Notes: generated from the letters alone by a model not told the origin. 64,000 nucleotides of DNA from Inia geoffrensis (GCA_036417435.1 JAZAQT010000290.1:496001-560000); one strand, 5' to 3'; numbered from the stretch's first letter, positions 37,151 to 49,690 are shown. Made by a program: numbers and translations.

Positions 37151-38462
37151 AACAGCCTTTTGAGGTAGCCAGGACTGCAGCTGGTCTTATTGGCCACCAT
37201 CACCACGGTGGCTGTAGGCTTTTCTATGGTGACAATGTGATATATGGTTCCCCTGCCAAGCTTATTAGCTCCCCTCTGGGTGCAGTAAGCCCTGAAAGCA
37301 GTAGTCTACTCTTTTTTGACACACTCTTGTTGTTTTCTGAGAGAAACTCCAGGTAAAGTGATGGTTACACGAGTTGCCATGGGGCCCCGTTGCCCCCAGT
37401 TGTCTTTCTGGAGGTTGGAGTTGGAGGGTCTCCTCACTCGAGGTCAGTGTGCCCATGGAGCGAACCCTGCAACCTCAGGGCAAGTTTGGTGGTTAGGATC
37501 AACACATGGGGTCCTTTTCCCTTAGGAGGGAGGTGGCCTTTCAGGCTGCTGATTTCCAGGTTTTTAGATACTGCCAGTATCCTGGCCAGATGTGGTGGTG
37601 GACCAAGCCCCTTGGTGACCGTAGTTTATTCTACCTGGTTAGCATTCTTGCGTTGTTACTTTTCAAGTGGTCCCGGTTTTTGCACTAATACTCCAATGGC
37701 AATTCACCTTTCACCAGGAATGTAAAGGTCAAACGGTTTAGCTAAATTAGGGAGTTCCAGGTCAAGGGTCTGAATTGACCGCTCTTTCCATTCTTGAAAG
37801 ACCACTTCTGGATTCTATTCAAAAGGATCATCATCTTTTCCTTTCAGTGTTTCATATAGAGGCCCAGCTATTAGACTGTAGTTCGGGATCCAGATGCAGC
37901 AAACCCCAGCCTCCCCAGGAACTCCTAAGCTGTCTTCTACTTTTAGAAGGTCTAAGGCTGCAAATGGTTTCTTCCCTTTCCTGGGATGGGCTTCTCAGAC
38001 CTTCTGTGAGAACGAAGCCCAGGCAGGTCACCTTAGTGTGTGATATTTGAGCTTTTTCTTGGACAACTTCTATCCTATATTGGCTTGGTAGTTCAGAGGC
38101 CTCCTTAGTAGAGCTGGCGATTAGATTGGTGTCTGCATATTGAAGGAGGGTTTCCTTTTCCAGAGGTAGAACTTTTAGGTCTTTAGCTAAGCTTTCCCAA
38201 AGATGGTGTGGGAATTTTTATACCCTTGGGGCGAGGCGGCCCAGCAGTATTATTTTTGTTGTATGTTGAGTCCTGCCAGTCACGAGGCAAAATTTCTTGT
38301 GACTCTGGGACTAATGGAATGCAAAAGAAGGCATCATTGAAGTCTAATACAGAACACCATGTCCTGGTGGTTGGTAGAATGACTAGCAGTGTGTAGGAAT
38401 TAGGAACTACTAGAGGTATACCCTCGGTGGCATAACTGACTGTCCTGACATCCTTTACCAGG
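37150..38462 (-). pseudogene. Endogenous retrovirus pol fragment, ERV1 (gammaretrovirus-like), copy 1
   Basis: An old, broken retroviral pol on the minus strand. Recognisable pieces in order are an RT palm segment with DAFFCIPL (about 38,320-38,345), the catalytic YXDD region degraded to QYADTN (about 38,135-38,150), CLGFVL, the thumb-connection motif CIWIPNYS (about 37,875-37,905), and a KPFDLYIPGE / AIGVL segment (about 37,685-37,735). These are gammaretroviral hallmarks. Several frameshifts and in-frame stops break it up, the stretch after DAFFCIPL is deleted, and the second catalytic Asp is replaced by Thr, so it is non-functional. The exact end toward 37,150 is uncertain. No LTR pair is evident. 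The same fragment is at 47,011-48,323. Confidence 0.75.
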
Positions 38463-39283
38463 TCCCCAGCGGCCCATTTGTCTCTCGTGGTCAGGCAATT
38501 ACCAGGATATGGAGCTCACCTGGGCAGGTACCTCACCCCCACCCCAGCTCATTGGGCTCTCCTGGTCAAGCCCCTCCCAGGATACAGATCTACCCTTGCA
38601 GGTACCGTGGCAGGGCTGGGCAAAGAGGAACCGTGCACATAGCCCTCATTGCAGAGCAACCTCAGCTCACCTGTCTCTCAGAGCTGACACGGAGCACCTC
38701 AGAGCAGGACTTGAACTAACAAACAGCAGCTCCGACATGTCTGTGGCCCTGGGCATCACTCTGCAGGGCCTCCCTCTGCCTGGTCTTCCAGACACTTCCA
38801 CTGCACCCAGGGCACCAAGCCGCTGCCTCCAGCCACCACTCACCTCTCCTCTCCCTGACTTCTGTGTCCCTCTCATTAGGAGACGATTTTCTTGAAGCTG
38901 TCTCCCACTCATGGGCCAGATAAAATGATTCGAAAACAATCCAGAGCTGCAGGCCCTTGTGCATCCGGACTTTCAAGAGCCTACACCTGTTGCTTGGAGA
39001 TGGCCCGTTCAGCAAGGTAAATTTTCTGCAACTGTGAGCCCCTGAGTAGTGAGGATTGGCTGACCTGTGCAGCCTGACCAATCGGGCCAGCCCTCCCCAG
39101 GTGTGCATGTTTTGAGGTCAATATAAACACCGCACCAGGCAGCAAGAGCCCCTGCAGCTCTGCCTGACACCATATTCTCTGTCCTGTCATTAGTCTCGGG
39201 GCTGGGCTGGTGGGAGGGATTGAGAAGTCACGGCTTCGTGAGAGGCCTAGTGTGAGTTGGGCTCTGCTGGACTTTCTGCAGAA
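38463..39283. other. GC-richer unrecognised segment with TATA and CCAAT motifs
   Basis: About 820 bp of non-satellite sequence, duplicated at 48,324-49,142. A 128-codon + frame at 38,509-38,895 is kept in the other copy, but the copies are near-identical by duplication, so this is not evidence of coding. It has no recognisable domain and low-complexity Pro/Ser content. It may include an LTR. Confidence 0.4.
39078..39127 (+). promoter_or_regulatory. Candidate LTR-type promoter (CCAAT and TATAAA)
   Basis: CCAAT at 39,078-39,082 and TATAAA at 39,122-39,127, 40 bases apart, in a GC-richer stretch and followed by ccctgcagctctgcctgac. The spacing fits an LTR U3 promoter. The pol fragment is on the other strand, so it may belong to a different insertion. 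Motif evidence only; repeated at 48,939-48,988. Confidence 0.25.
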
Positions 39284-40125
39284 AGATTTTATTCCTCTTT
39301 TTTGTATTTACAGATATAAGCATGGAAATAATGTATTCATATAAAAGCACGTGTGTGAAGGGAAGAACCTTTTTTTCTGTTTTAATTGTTTTTTTAAATT
39401 TTGAAATATATTTTAGTTTTTTATACAGCAGGTTTATATTGGTTATCTATTTTACACTTGGTTATCTATTTATCTACTGGTTATCTATTTTATACATATA
39501 AATGCCAATCTGAATCTCTCAACTTCTCCCACCACCTAACCCCCACAGCTTTCCCCACTTGATGTCCATATGTTTTTTCTCTACATCTGTTGCTCTATTT
39601 CTGCCTTGCAAACTGGTCCATCTGCACAATTTTTCTAGGTTCCACATATATGCATTCATATACAATATTTGTTTTCCTCTTTCTGACATACTTCACTCTC
39701 TATGACAGTCTCTAGATCCATTGACATCTCTACAAATGATCCAACTTCATTCATTCTTATGGCTGAGTAATATTCCATTTTATATATGTATCATCTCTTT
39801 ATGCATTCATGTGTCTGTGGACATTTAGGTTGCTTCCATTACCTGGCTATTATAGTGATGCAATGAACTTTGTGGTGAAAGCCTCCTCTTTATTTTTGTT
39901 TTTTTTCTCGATATATGCCCAGGAGTGAGATGGCTGGATCATATTGTAATTTATGGTTAGTTTTTAAGGAACCTCCATGCTGTTCTCTATTGTAACTGTA
40001 TCAATTTACATTCCCAACAGTAGTGGAAGAGGTTTCCTTTTCTCCACACCATTCGAGCCTTTGTTGTTTGCAGAATTTCTGATAATGCCTATTCTAACAG
40101 GTGTGAGGTGATACTTCATTGTTGA
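39284..40125 (-). mobile_element. Truncated L1 3' end, copy 1 (A-tail lost)
   Basis: About 840 bp of L1 3' UTR and the end of ORF2 on the minus strand. It follows the young L1s from ctttctgacatacttcactc through gctgagtaatattccattt, tatgcccaggagtgagatggctgg and aaggaacctccatgctgttc to caggtgtgaggtgatac, where satellite resumes. Its A-tail is missing; the second copy (49,652-50,531) still has it. Confidence 0.85.
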
Positions 40126-40843
40126 GTTTATTTCTTTGAGCAAGGAGTAGGTCCTGTCTATTACATACTTGGCTTATGGAATGGTTTTTGGGCTAATTTC
40201 AATCTCTGGTTTTATGACGCACCCCAACTCAACTTTCCCCTTAAAAAAAGCATAAGATTGTTTCCTAAAAGTGAGACTCTGTTGTGTTTTGTAATTCAAT
40301 TCATGTGTAGCCAAGTTTACATTCCCTTTATTAGTGATAACCTATAATAATTTTCTTTTTCTGTGTGACTTATTTCACATAGAATCATCGTACTGGAATC
40401 CATTCATTTTGCTTCTACAGGCCTGATTACATTAATATCACTGTTGAGTGATATTTCATTATACAAAATAAGCACAAGGTCTTTATCCATTTTTTTCTGT
40501 CCAGGATATATAAGTTGTACTGTAGTGGACATTGCTGAAAACACAGCAGTCCTAAATATTGGGGTAGCTGTGTCTTCCTTCTTTAAATTTTCCTAAGCTA
40601 TAGGGCCATAAGTGGAAGTGCCCTAGGCTCTGTGGCTTTGATTTTTAGATGTTTCAGGAAACACCATACACATCTCCACAGTACTCGTTGGCAATTTACA
40701 TCCCGCCAATCAGCATAACCAAGCTCCCTGTACTCCATGGCCAGTCCTGTCTCTGGGGATTTTACACTTTTTTCAGACGACACTTTAAAGCGTTGGGAAG
40801 TGAGACTTCATTGTAGTGCAAATTTCCATTACAGGCTTGTTTG

Positions 40844-40914
40844 TTGGCCAAAAAGAGTGTATGCGTTTTTTCTGGGATATATTTAGGAAAAAACACATAC
40901 ACCCTTTTTGGCTA
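40844..40914. mobile_element. Palindromic mariner-like MITE 3
   Basis: Arms ttggccaaaaagagtgtatg and catacaccctttttggctaa around a mutated centre (ctgggatatatttagg). Confidence 0.6.
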
Positions 40915-41866
40915 AGTGTATCATTGTCGAAGTGCTGCCTCTTTTCCTTTACTTTCAGAGCAATTTTAATCTACCACCGGATATCTGTTTTCTGCAATTC
41001 TGCCTCGCGTTCAAGTCCTCTTCACAGCCTTCCTTCAATATATTTTTGGATGATAGGGATCATGTGTAATTGTGCAGGATTGTGAATTACAGTGTTCAAA
41101 AAGCTCCTTTTTTCAACTAGCTTCCTTGTGAGCTGACTGCAAAACCGAAGAATTGCTTCAGGCCCTAACCTGGTTCTGGCAAGGCACGCTGAGCCTTTGG
41201 TGAATTCTTCTCCCTGGTGGGAAATCAGAGTTCAATGTGCCCGTCCAAACACATAGAGATAGCCCCTCATTGGATCTCCTTATTCCTGGTCATCTTCTAC
41301 AGAAATTACTAACTGTGAAACAGTTCATCTGGAGCTGTGTTTATACTCCCGGTGTTAGTGATATGTTGTGATGTTTCTTTTTCTGTGTGACTTATTTCAC
41401 TTAGAAGCATCGTACCTACATCCACTCATTATGCTGCTACTGGTCTGTTGCCATTGATTTCGTTGTTGAGTGATATTCCATTGTAGGGATGTACCACAAC
41501 TTCTATATCCATTTTTCTCTTTCTGGGCTATTTAAGTTGTACCATAGTCAAGATTCCCGTAAACAGAGCAGCCCCAAGTTTTGGTGTGGCTGTGTCTTTT
41601 TCATTTAAAATTTCCGAATCTATAGCACCATAAGTGGAAGTGCCCTAGGCTCTCTAGCTTGTTTTTTTCTTTGTTTCAGGAAACACCATCCACTTCTCCA
41701 GAGCGGCTGTTGGCAATTTGCATCCCACCCATCAGCATAACAAGGCTGCCGGTTCTCCCTGGTCTGTCCTGCTCGTCTGGATTTTACTCTTTTTTCGGAC
41801 GACGCTTTTGACCGGTGGGAAGTGACACTTCATTGTAGTGTGGATTTCAGTTGCAGGCTTGCTTGG

Positions 41867-41937
41867 TTGGCCAAAAAGTGCGTATGCCTTTTTTCCTGAA
41901 TATATTCGGAAAAAACGCACACGCACTTTTTGGCCAA
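41867..41937. mobile_element. Palindromic mariner-like MITE 4
   Basis: Arms ttggccaaaaagtgcgtatg and cacgcactttttggccaa, centred on cctgaatatattcgg. One base is lost in the right half. Confidence 0.65.
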
Positions 41938-43600
41938 GTGTGTCATTGTCGAAGTTCTGCCTCTTTTCCTATTTTTTCAGAGCAATTCCTATTTACCGCC
42001 TGAAAACATTTTCCTGCAATTCTGTCGCGTGTTCAGTTCCTCTTCACAGCCTTACTTCAGGATATTTTTGGATGATAGGGTTCATTTGTTACTCTGCAGG
42101 TTTCTGAAGTACAGTGTTTTTAAGGTTTTTTCTCAACTAGCTTTCTCGTGATCTTACCACAATACAGCAGAATTGCTTCAGGCCCTAATTTGGTTTCGGC
42201 ATGGCATGCTGTGCCTTTGGTGAATTTTTCTTCCTGGTTGGAAATCAGAGTTCAATGTGCCCGTTCAAACACAGTTAGTTGCTCATTGGTTCTCCCTGTT
42301 CCTGTTAACCTTCAGAAGAAATTGTGAGCTTTGCCAAACAGGAGGTTAAACATTGTCTCTCATAATGTGGAGAGAGATAGTAAAGCTTATGGAAAGGGGA
42401 TCCCGAGTAACAGGGGGCAAAAACTGAGATGAGTGTTAGAAAATTTGCTCAATCACTTGGTTGACCACAATTTGGGTTTCTCATGCATATTTTAACTGAA
42501 GGATGAATCCCTTAAACCTGGAGATTTGAAAGCCATGGAATGGGGACCATGCACTATTCCATCAAAGGGTCTTCATTCGCTCATGAAACCTCAGCAATCC
42601 TATCAGCCCCAAGTGTCCAGCCTTGTATCTCCCCCAGCTATGTATGTAGAGAGAAATCCAGGTTTCATCACAAGCCCTGAATGAAAGAGTTAAGAATTTC
42701 TCTCTATTTCACTGTTTTTGTGTTTTGTTTTTGCAATTTATTTTTATAATAGGATATAGCTAATTTTCACTGCTGTGTTTGTGCCGCTGTACACACACAT
42801 GATTCTATTACAGCGACCTACAAATACATGGGTTTTAAGTTTCTTCGTGGTCAGGTATATTCCTAGGCAGTGAAAACAGGGTGTCAAGTCCATTTCGTTG
42901 AGCAAGGTGTAGGTCTTGTCTAGTATATATTTGGCTTATGGAATGGTATCTGTACTAATTTCAACCTCTGCTCTTATACAGCCTCCCAACTCACCTTTTC
43001 CATTAAGCAACCTTAAGTTTCTTTGGTAAATGTGAGACTATTGTGTTTTGTCATACAGTTCATGTGTAGCCGTGTTTACATTCTGGTATTAGTGATAACT
43101 TATGATGTTTCTTTTTCTGTGTGACTTATTTCACTTAGAATCATCGTACCTAAACCACTTATTATGCTGCTACGGGCCTGGTGACATTAATTTCATTGCT
43201 GAGTAATATTCTATTGTACTTAAGTACCACAACTTCTATATCTATTTTTTCTCTTTCTGGGCTATTGAAATTGTACCATAGTCGAGGTTCTTGTAAACAG
43301 AGCAGCCCCAAACTTTGGGGTGGCTGTGTCTTTTTCAGTTGAATTTTCCTAATCTGTAGGACCATAAGTGGAAGTGCCCTCGGTTCTGTAGCTTGGTTTT
43401 TTATATGTTTCAGAAAACACCGTATACTTCTCCAGAGTGGCTGTTGGCAATTTACATCCCACCCAACAGCATAAAAAGGCTGCCTGTTCCCCACTTTCTG
43501 TCCTGCCTCTCTGGATTTTACAATTTTTTCAGACAGCTCTTTTGAGCATTGGGACGTGAGACTTCATTGTAGTGCGGATTTCCATTGCAGGCTTTCTCGG

Positions 43601-43670
43601 TTGGCCAAAAAGGGCGTATGCATATTTTCCTGAATATAATCAGGAAAAAATGCATATGCTCTTTTTGGCC
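43601..43670. mobile_element. Palindromic mariner-like MITE 5
   Basis: Arms ttggccaaaaagggcgtatg and catatgctctttttggcc. It is the homologue of the copy at 26,636 and shares its cctgaatataatcagg centre. Confidence 0.65.
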
Positions 43671-45351
43671 ATGTGCATCACTGTTGAAGTTGTGCCTCTT
43701 TCCCTGTGCTTTAAATGTAATTCCAATCTATCACTTGAAATCGCTTTCCTGCAATTCTCCCTCGCTTTCAAGTCTTCTTCGCATCTTTACTTCAATATAT
43801 TTCTGGATGATAGCAGTCATTTGTAACTCTGCTGTTTTGTGAATTACAGTTCCTCTGAGCTCCTTTTTTCAGCTCCCTTTCTTGTGAGCTGACTGAAAAA
43901 CTGCAAGATTGCTTCAATCCATATTCTTGTTTTCAGGCGACTTGCTGAGCCTTTGCTTAATACTTCTTCCTCATGTGAATTGAGAGTGAAATGTGCCCAT
44001 CAAAGCCCTTACGGCTAATTTTTCATTGTTTCTCCCTCTTCCCATTGATCCTCTGTACTAATTGCAGACTGTGCAAAACAGGAAATTAAAGGCATTGACT
44101 ATGCAAGTGGTGTGATTGTTAGTAAAGCGGCTGGAAGGTTGATCCTGTGACCCAGTAGAGGAAAAATGAGGTGCGTTTTAGAAACCTTTCCCAATCACAT
44201 GGTATACCATCTGTTGGGTTTCTCATGCATGGTTTCGCTGTAAGAAGATTCCCTTAAACCTGGAGTGTTGTGACACACGGAATGAGTAGCTTTAAGTATT
44301 GTATTAGAGGTTCGACATTTGCTCACCAAAGCTAACCAATCCTCACAGCCCCATGTGTCCAGCCTTATGTCTTATCCAGCTATGGGTTTCTATGTGATCA
44401 ATCCACTTTGCATCACAGCCCCTGAATCAATTTTGTACGAGTGTTTCTCTCTTTCTTTGTCTCTGTGTTTTGTTTTTAAAATTTATTTTTATAATGGTGT
44501 TTAGCTGATTATCACTGCTGTGTTTGTGCCACTCTGCACACACTTGAGTCCCTTATGGAGATATATCAATATATAGGTTTTAAGATTCCTACTGCTCACA
44601 TATATTCCTCTGTGGTGAATAGGGTGTGTTGAGGCCAGTTCATTGAGCAAGGTGTAGATCTTGTCTATTACGTATTTGGTTTATTGAATGGTATCTGTGT
44701 TCATTTCAAACTCTGATTTTATGCATCACCCCACCTCACCTTTCCCCTTAAGCTGGCATAAGTGTGTTTTCTAAATGTGAGACACTCTTGTTTTGTAATT
44801 CAGTTGTTGTGCAGTCATATTTACATTCCCTCTATGAGTGATATCTTATGAAATGTTTCTTTTTCTGTGTGACCTTAAGTCAAGCAGTATCGTCGAAACT
44901 CGATCCACTCTTTATGCTTCTACTAGCCTTATTACATTGATTTCATAGTGAAGAGATATTCCATTGTGCGTAAGTACCACACCTTCCTTATCCATTGTTC
45001 TCTTTCCTGGGGTATTTAAGGTGTACTGAAGTCGAGGTTCTTGTAAACAGAGCAGCCCTAAACTTTGCTGTGCCTGTGTCTTTTTGATTTTTAGACTTCC
45101 CTAGATATGCTCCTGTGATTGCAAGTGCCCTATGCTCTGTAGCTCTGCTTTTTAGATGATTTACAAACCAGGATACACTTCTCCAGAGTGCCTCTTCTCA
45201 GTTTACACACAGCCCATCAGTGTATAAAGGCTGCCTGTTCTCCATGGCCTGTCCTGCATTTCTGCGTTTTACAATTTTTTCAGATGGCCCTTTTGACCGG
45301 TGGGAAATGAGACTTCTTTGGTGTGCAGATTTGCATTGCTTGCTTTCTTGG

Positions 45352-45423
45352 TTGCCCATAAAGTGCATATGCGTGTTTTCCTGAATATATTCAGGAGAAG
45401 ATGCATACGCCCTTTTTGGCCAA
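45352..45423. mobile_element. Palindromic mariner-like MITE 6
   Basis: Left arm ttgcccataaagtgcatatg is mutated; right arm gcatacgccctttttggcca is intact. Homologue of the copy at 35,485. Confidence 0.6.
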
Positions 45424-45549
45424 CTGCACCATTTTAGAAATCCTGCCGCCTTGGGATGTAGGCAGAGTGCGAACTTTAGATGATTGATGCCGTCAGGGTC
45501 AGAAGCACTCACCAACGGCTTCCCTTAGGTTACATTTTAACTGTCATTG

Positions 45550-45750
45550 ATAGATGATGTCAATAAATATATCTATGCTTTTTCAGATTTTTTCCCCTTA
45601 CACGTTATTGCAAAATATTGAGTGTAGTTCCCTATGCTATATAGTAGTTCCTTGTTGATGATCTACTTTATACATAACAGTGTGTATGTGTTAATTCCAA
45701 ACTGTTAATTTATCCCTCCTCCCACTTTCCCCTTTGGTAATAATAAATTA
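45550..45750 (-). mobile_element. L1 3' UTR fragment (second copy)
   Basis: Homologue of 35,690-35,890 at an offset of 9,860 bp. The run tgtgttaattccaaactgtt is closer to the L1 form than copy 1's ttaaacccaaaatgtt, so copy 1 has drifted more here. Confidence 0.6.
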
Positions 45751-45999
45751 TAAGATTTTATACTTCTCAGAAATGGGGGAGCTGAAACAGAGGTATAATT
45801 TTCAATGGAAAAGCATTTAAAACAAGATTGAAGCTTTAACCAAGATTATTAGATGTGCATCCTTGGAAAGAAATCACTTCATTTCTCTAATATTGACCCG
45901 ACAAATAAGACAAATCTTTTCACTGAACTTGCTTATAATAGAATGATGGAAATATAAAATGGAAGTGTTAGAAACATCTTATTTTACCCGAGCCTTATA

Positions 46000-47011
46000 C
46001 ACTGTTCTATGTTAATTACAGTTTGGCTCACACATCTGTTTATTGAAGTTACAATGTTATCAATTTCTGTTACTGATCCTCCACAATGGACCCCAACAAG
46101 TATCCCCCTGCCCAGTGTCATTGGAGCCAACAGATCGAGACTGAGTTTGGTTCAGAAGCAAAGGAAACTATATTTTGATCAGAGAATGGAGAAGTGAGAG
46201 AATGCGCTACCCCACCGGCTGTGTGTTGGCCTGCTGTGTACAGGTCCTGTCAGAGTCAGTGGGAGGGAGGGGGGCGGAGCTCTCAGAGGCCGGGTTGGAT
46301 GCAGCTCAGGCTCTATATCTTGGAGCCTGCACTGGGCCCCAGGAGCTGAAGTGTCGACCCAGCCATTCTGCAGTAGGAAATCTGGTCTAAAGTGCCGGGT
46401 GTGGCAGCTCTGCATGCGGGAACCTAGGAGCACTTGAAATTAGGCAAATCACAAAGGGTAACAAAGGTTAGACTTTATTTTATTGCCCAGATTCTATTTT
46501 TATGTCCCAAGGATTTTTAATGGGCTTTGCTGGTGACAAAGCCCTCCTCTGCCTTTTGTCCCGTTCCTCATTCTTGGAGTGCTGAGTGTGCAGACCCCTC
46601 TTCTCTAACTGCTGAGTGCTGAGTTGGGAGCCCTCATACCCGGGGGTGAGGGTCAGAACTTCTCCCCAGCAGCCTCCAGGTGAGATTCATTGTCCCCAGA
46701 GCTGCTGCCTCCCTGCTCGTCCACCTGAGTACCAGCATTGGAAGTGTTATAGATTCTAATGACCTTTAAGGGTACAGGAAAGGGATGTGCAGAGACAATG
46801 TGGAGGCAGGTTTTACCCCACCGCACATTTGTTAGGCCACCTTAGGCTGACCGTTTCTGCCAGCCTAGATGCTCTGACCAGCAGTCTTTGTTTTCTTCAA
46901 TTAGGCCCCTGAATTAATGTAAAAACAGTACCAGGTGTCAGAGCCTTGCCTGCTCAACTCCCAGCCAGTCCAGGGTCAGTGGTGATGCAACACCATGATG
47001 GACACTGAGTC
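46000..47011 (-). other. Unrecognised segment (second copy)
   Basis: Homologue of 36,140-37,150, with AATAAAATAAA on the minus strand near 46,480. Nothing further can be recognised. Confidence 0.3.
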
Positions 47012-48323
47012 AACAGCCTTTTGAGGTAGCCAGGACTGCAGCTGGTCTTATTGGCCACCATCACCACGGTGGCTGTAGGCTTTTCTATGGTGACAATGTG
47101 ATATATGGTTCCCCTGCCAAGCTTATTAGCTCCCCTCTGGGTGCAGTAAGCCCTGAAAGCAGTAGTCTACTCTTTTTTGACACACTCTTGTTGTTTTCTG
47201 AGAGAAACTCCAGGTAAAGTGATGGTTACACGAGTTGCCATGGGGCCCCGTTGCCCCCAGTTGTCTTTCTGGAGGTTGGAGTTGGAGGGTCTCCTCACTC
47301 GAGGTCAGTGTGCCCATGGAGTGAACCCTGCAACCTCAGGGCATGTTTGGTGGTTAGGATCAACACATGGGGTCCTTTTCCCTTAGGAGGGAGGTGGCCT
47401 TTCAGGCTGCTGATTTCCAGGTTTTTAGATACTGCCAGTATCCTGGCCAGATGTGGTGGTGGACCAAGCCCCTTGGTGACCGTAGTTTATCCTACCTGGT
47501 TAACATTCTTGCGTTGTTACTTTTCAAGTGGTTCCGGTTTTTGCACTAATACTCCAATGGCAATTCACCTTTCACCAGGAATGTAAAGGTCAAAGGGTTT
47601 AGCTAAATTAGGGAGTTCCAGGTCAAGGGTCTGAATTGACCGCTCTTTCCATTCTTGAAAGACCACTTCTGGATTCTATTCAAAAGGATCATCATCTTTT
47701 CCTTTCAGTGTTTCATATAGAGGCCCAGCTATTAGACTGTAGTTCGGGATCCAGATGCAGCAAACCCCAGCCTCCCCAGGAACTCCTAAGCTGTCTTCTA
47801 CTTTTAGAAGGGCTAAGGCTGCAAATGGTTTCTTCCCTTTCCTGGGATGGGCTTCTCAGACCTTCTGTGAGAACGAAGCCCAGGCAGGTCACCTTAGTGT
47901 GTGATATTTGAGCTTTTTCTTGGACAACTTCTATCCTATATTGGCTTGGTAGTTCAGAGGCCTCCTTAGTAGAGCTGGCGATTAGATTGGTGTCTGCATA
48001 TTGAAGGAGGGTTTCCTTTTCCAGAGGTAGAACTTTTAGGTCTTTAGCTAAGCTTTCCCAAAGATGGTGTGGGAATTTTTATACCCTTGGGGCGAGGCGG
48101 CCCAGCAGTATTATTTTTGTTGTATGTTGAGTCCTGCCAGTCACGAGGCAAAATTTCTTGTGACTCTGGGACTAATGGAATGCAAAAGAAGGCAACATTG
48201 AAGTCTAATACAGAACACCATGTCCTGGTGGTTGGTAGAATGACTAGCAGTGTGTAGGAATTAGGAACTACTAGAGGTATACCCTCGGTGGCATAACTGA
48301 CTGTCCTGACATCCTTTACCAGG
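47011..48323 (-). pseudogene. Endogenous retrovirus pol fragment, ERV1, copy 2
   Basis: Near-identical duplicate of 37,150-38,462 with the same frameshifts, stops and degraded YXDD, so the decay came before the large duplication. Small differences include aaggcatcatt versus aaggcaacatt (48,190) and tggtccc versus tggttcc (47,530). It is non-functional. Confidence 0.75.
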
Positions 48324-49142
48324 TCCCCAGCGGCCCATTTGTCTCTCGTGGTCAGGCAATTACCAGGATATGGAGCTCACCTGGGCAGGTACCTCACCCC
48401 CACCCCAGCTCATTGGGCTCTCCTGGTCAAGCCCCTCCCAGGATACAGATCTACCCTTGCAGGTACCGTGGCAGGGCTGGGCAAAGAGGAACCGTGCACA
48501 TAGCCCTCATTGCAGAGCAACCTCAGCTCACCTGTCTCTCAGAGCTGACACAGAGCACCTCAGAGCAGGACTTGAACTAACAAACAGCAGCTCCGACATG
48601 TCTGTGGCCCTGGGCATCACTCTGCAGGGCCTCCCTCTGCCTGGTCTTCCAGACACTTCCACTGCACCCAGGGCACCAAGCCGCTGCCTCCAGCCACCAC
48701 TCACCTCTCCTCTCCCTGACTTCTGTGTCCCTCTCATTAGGAGACGATTTTCTTGAAGCTGTCTCCCACTCATGGGCCAGATAAAATGATTCGAAAACAA
48801 GCCAGAGCTGCAGCCCCTTGTGCATCCGGACTTTCAAGAGCCTACACCTGTTGCTTGGAGATGGCCCGTTCAGCAAGGTAAATTTTCTGCAACTGTGAGC
48901 CCCTGAGTAGTGAGGATTGGCTGACCTGTGCAGCCTGACCAATCGGGCCAGCCCTCCCCAGGTGTGCATGTTTTGAGGTCAATATAAACACCGCACCAGG
49001 CAGCAAGAGCCCCTGCAGCTCTGCCTGACACCATATTCTCTGTCCTGTCATTAGTCTCGGGGCTGGGCTGGTGGGAGGGATTGAGAAGTCACGGCTTCGT
49101 GAGAGGCCTAGTGTGAGTTGGGCTCTGCTGGACTTTCTGCAG
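48324..49142. other. GC-richer unrecognised segment (second copy)
   Basis: Homologue of 38,463-39,283 including CCAAT and TATAAA (48,983-48,988). A 128-codon frame at 48,370-48,756 is identical to that of copy 1, which shows a recent duplication and not selection. Confidence 0.4.
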
Positions 49143-49690
49143 CAGTTTCCAGGCTGCCACCTGCTAAAGAAGAAGATCTGTCACCTATAACTGCTGCTGG
49201 AATTTCTCCCTGGGCAGAGGTGAGGGAGGAGAAAAAGCAGTGGGGGCGGGACAAGAGGGGTTTCTCAGGCAGGGAAATGGAAGGCTTCCAGAAGAGCACC
49301 CAGGGCCAGGACCATCCTGGCTGGCCTGCAGGCACCAAGTCGGCCGGCATGCTGTCGCTTGTGTGGCTCCACGGCCCTTCCTCTAGGCTTTCAAGTCCTT
49401 GCACATATTCAGGTGTTTTACCTGGGAAGGGTGGGAACAGTTCAGCAGCAGCTGGCCTGGACCTCAGCTCACGTTTACTCACAGAGGTCTCGGCACAGTC
49501 CCCCAGCTTTACAATGAGGACACTTGTTGCGTGGGGGCTGCTGGTTGAATGGGAGATGATTCCCCTCACTGACCAACTTCAGAATTGTTTACAACTGGAG
49601 CAAGTGCCCTGATACGGTTTTCCTCTGTGTAACTGGTGGGTTCTGTTTAGGTTTTTTTTTTTTTTTTTTTCTTTATTTTGGGTTCTAGGT
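49143..49690. other. About 546-bp segment present only in the second copy
   Basis: Copy 1 joins ctgcag (39,282) directly to aaagattttattcc, whereas here about 546 bp intervene, ending with a 19-base T-run at 49,652-49,670 and ctttattttgggttct. That T-run with AATAAA on the minus strand is the A-tail of the adjacent L1 fragment, so the segment is probably ancestral and copy 1 has a deletion. The 164-codon frame at 49,118-49,612 has no recognisable domain. Confidence 0.7.

Larger units (their letters stand above)
25052..42018 (+). repeat. Large tandem duplication, copy 1
   Basis: This segment, minus the 7.1-kb L1 and one 15-bp target duplication, is about 9.87 kb and matches 42,019-52,426 in order throughout. 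Offsets are 16,967 bp before the L1, 9,860-9,861 bp after it, and 10,406 bp beyond a deletion near 39,283. Divergence is a few percent by eye for most of its length and grows over the last few hundred bases. Confidence 0.88.
40126..45447. repeat. L1-derived 1.74-kb satellite, second block
   Basis: Satellite units marked by MITEs at 40,844, 41,867, 43,601 and 45,352. Spacings are 1,023, 1,734 and 1,751 bp, so the first is a shortened unit that lost about 0.7 kb after aaattactaactgtgaa (41,313-41,330). From 42,022 this is the second large tandem copy, matching 25,055 onward. No gene is supported. Confidence 0.85.

Noticed and set aside
38509..38895. 128-codon frame, identical at 48,370-48,756, as a conserved gene
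   Set aside because: Identity follows from the recent large duplication. There is no domain, start context or splice structure to support coding.
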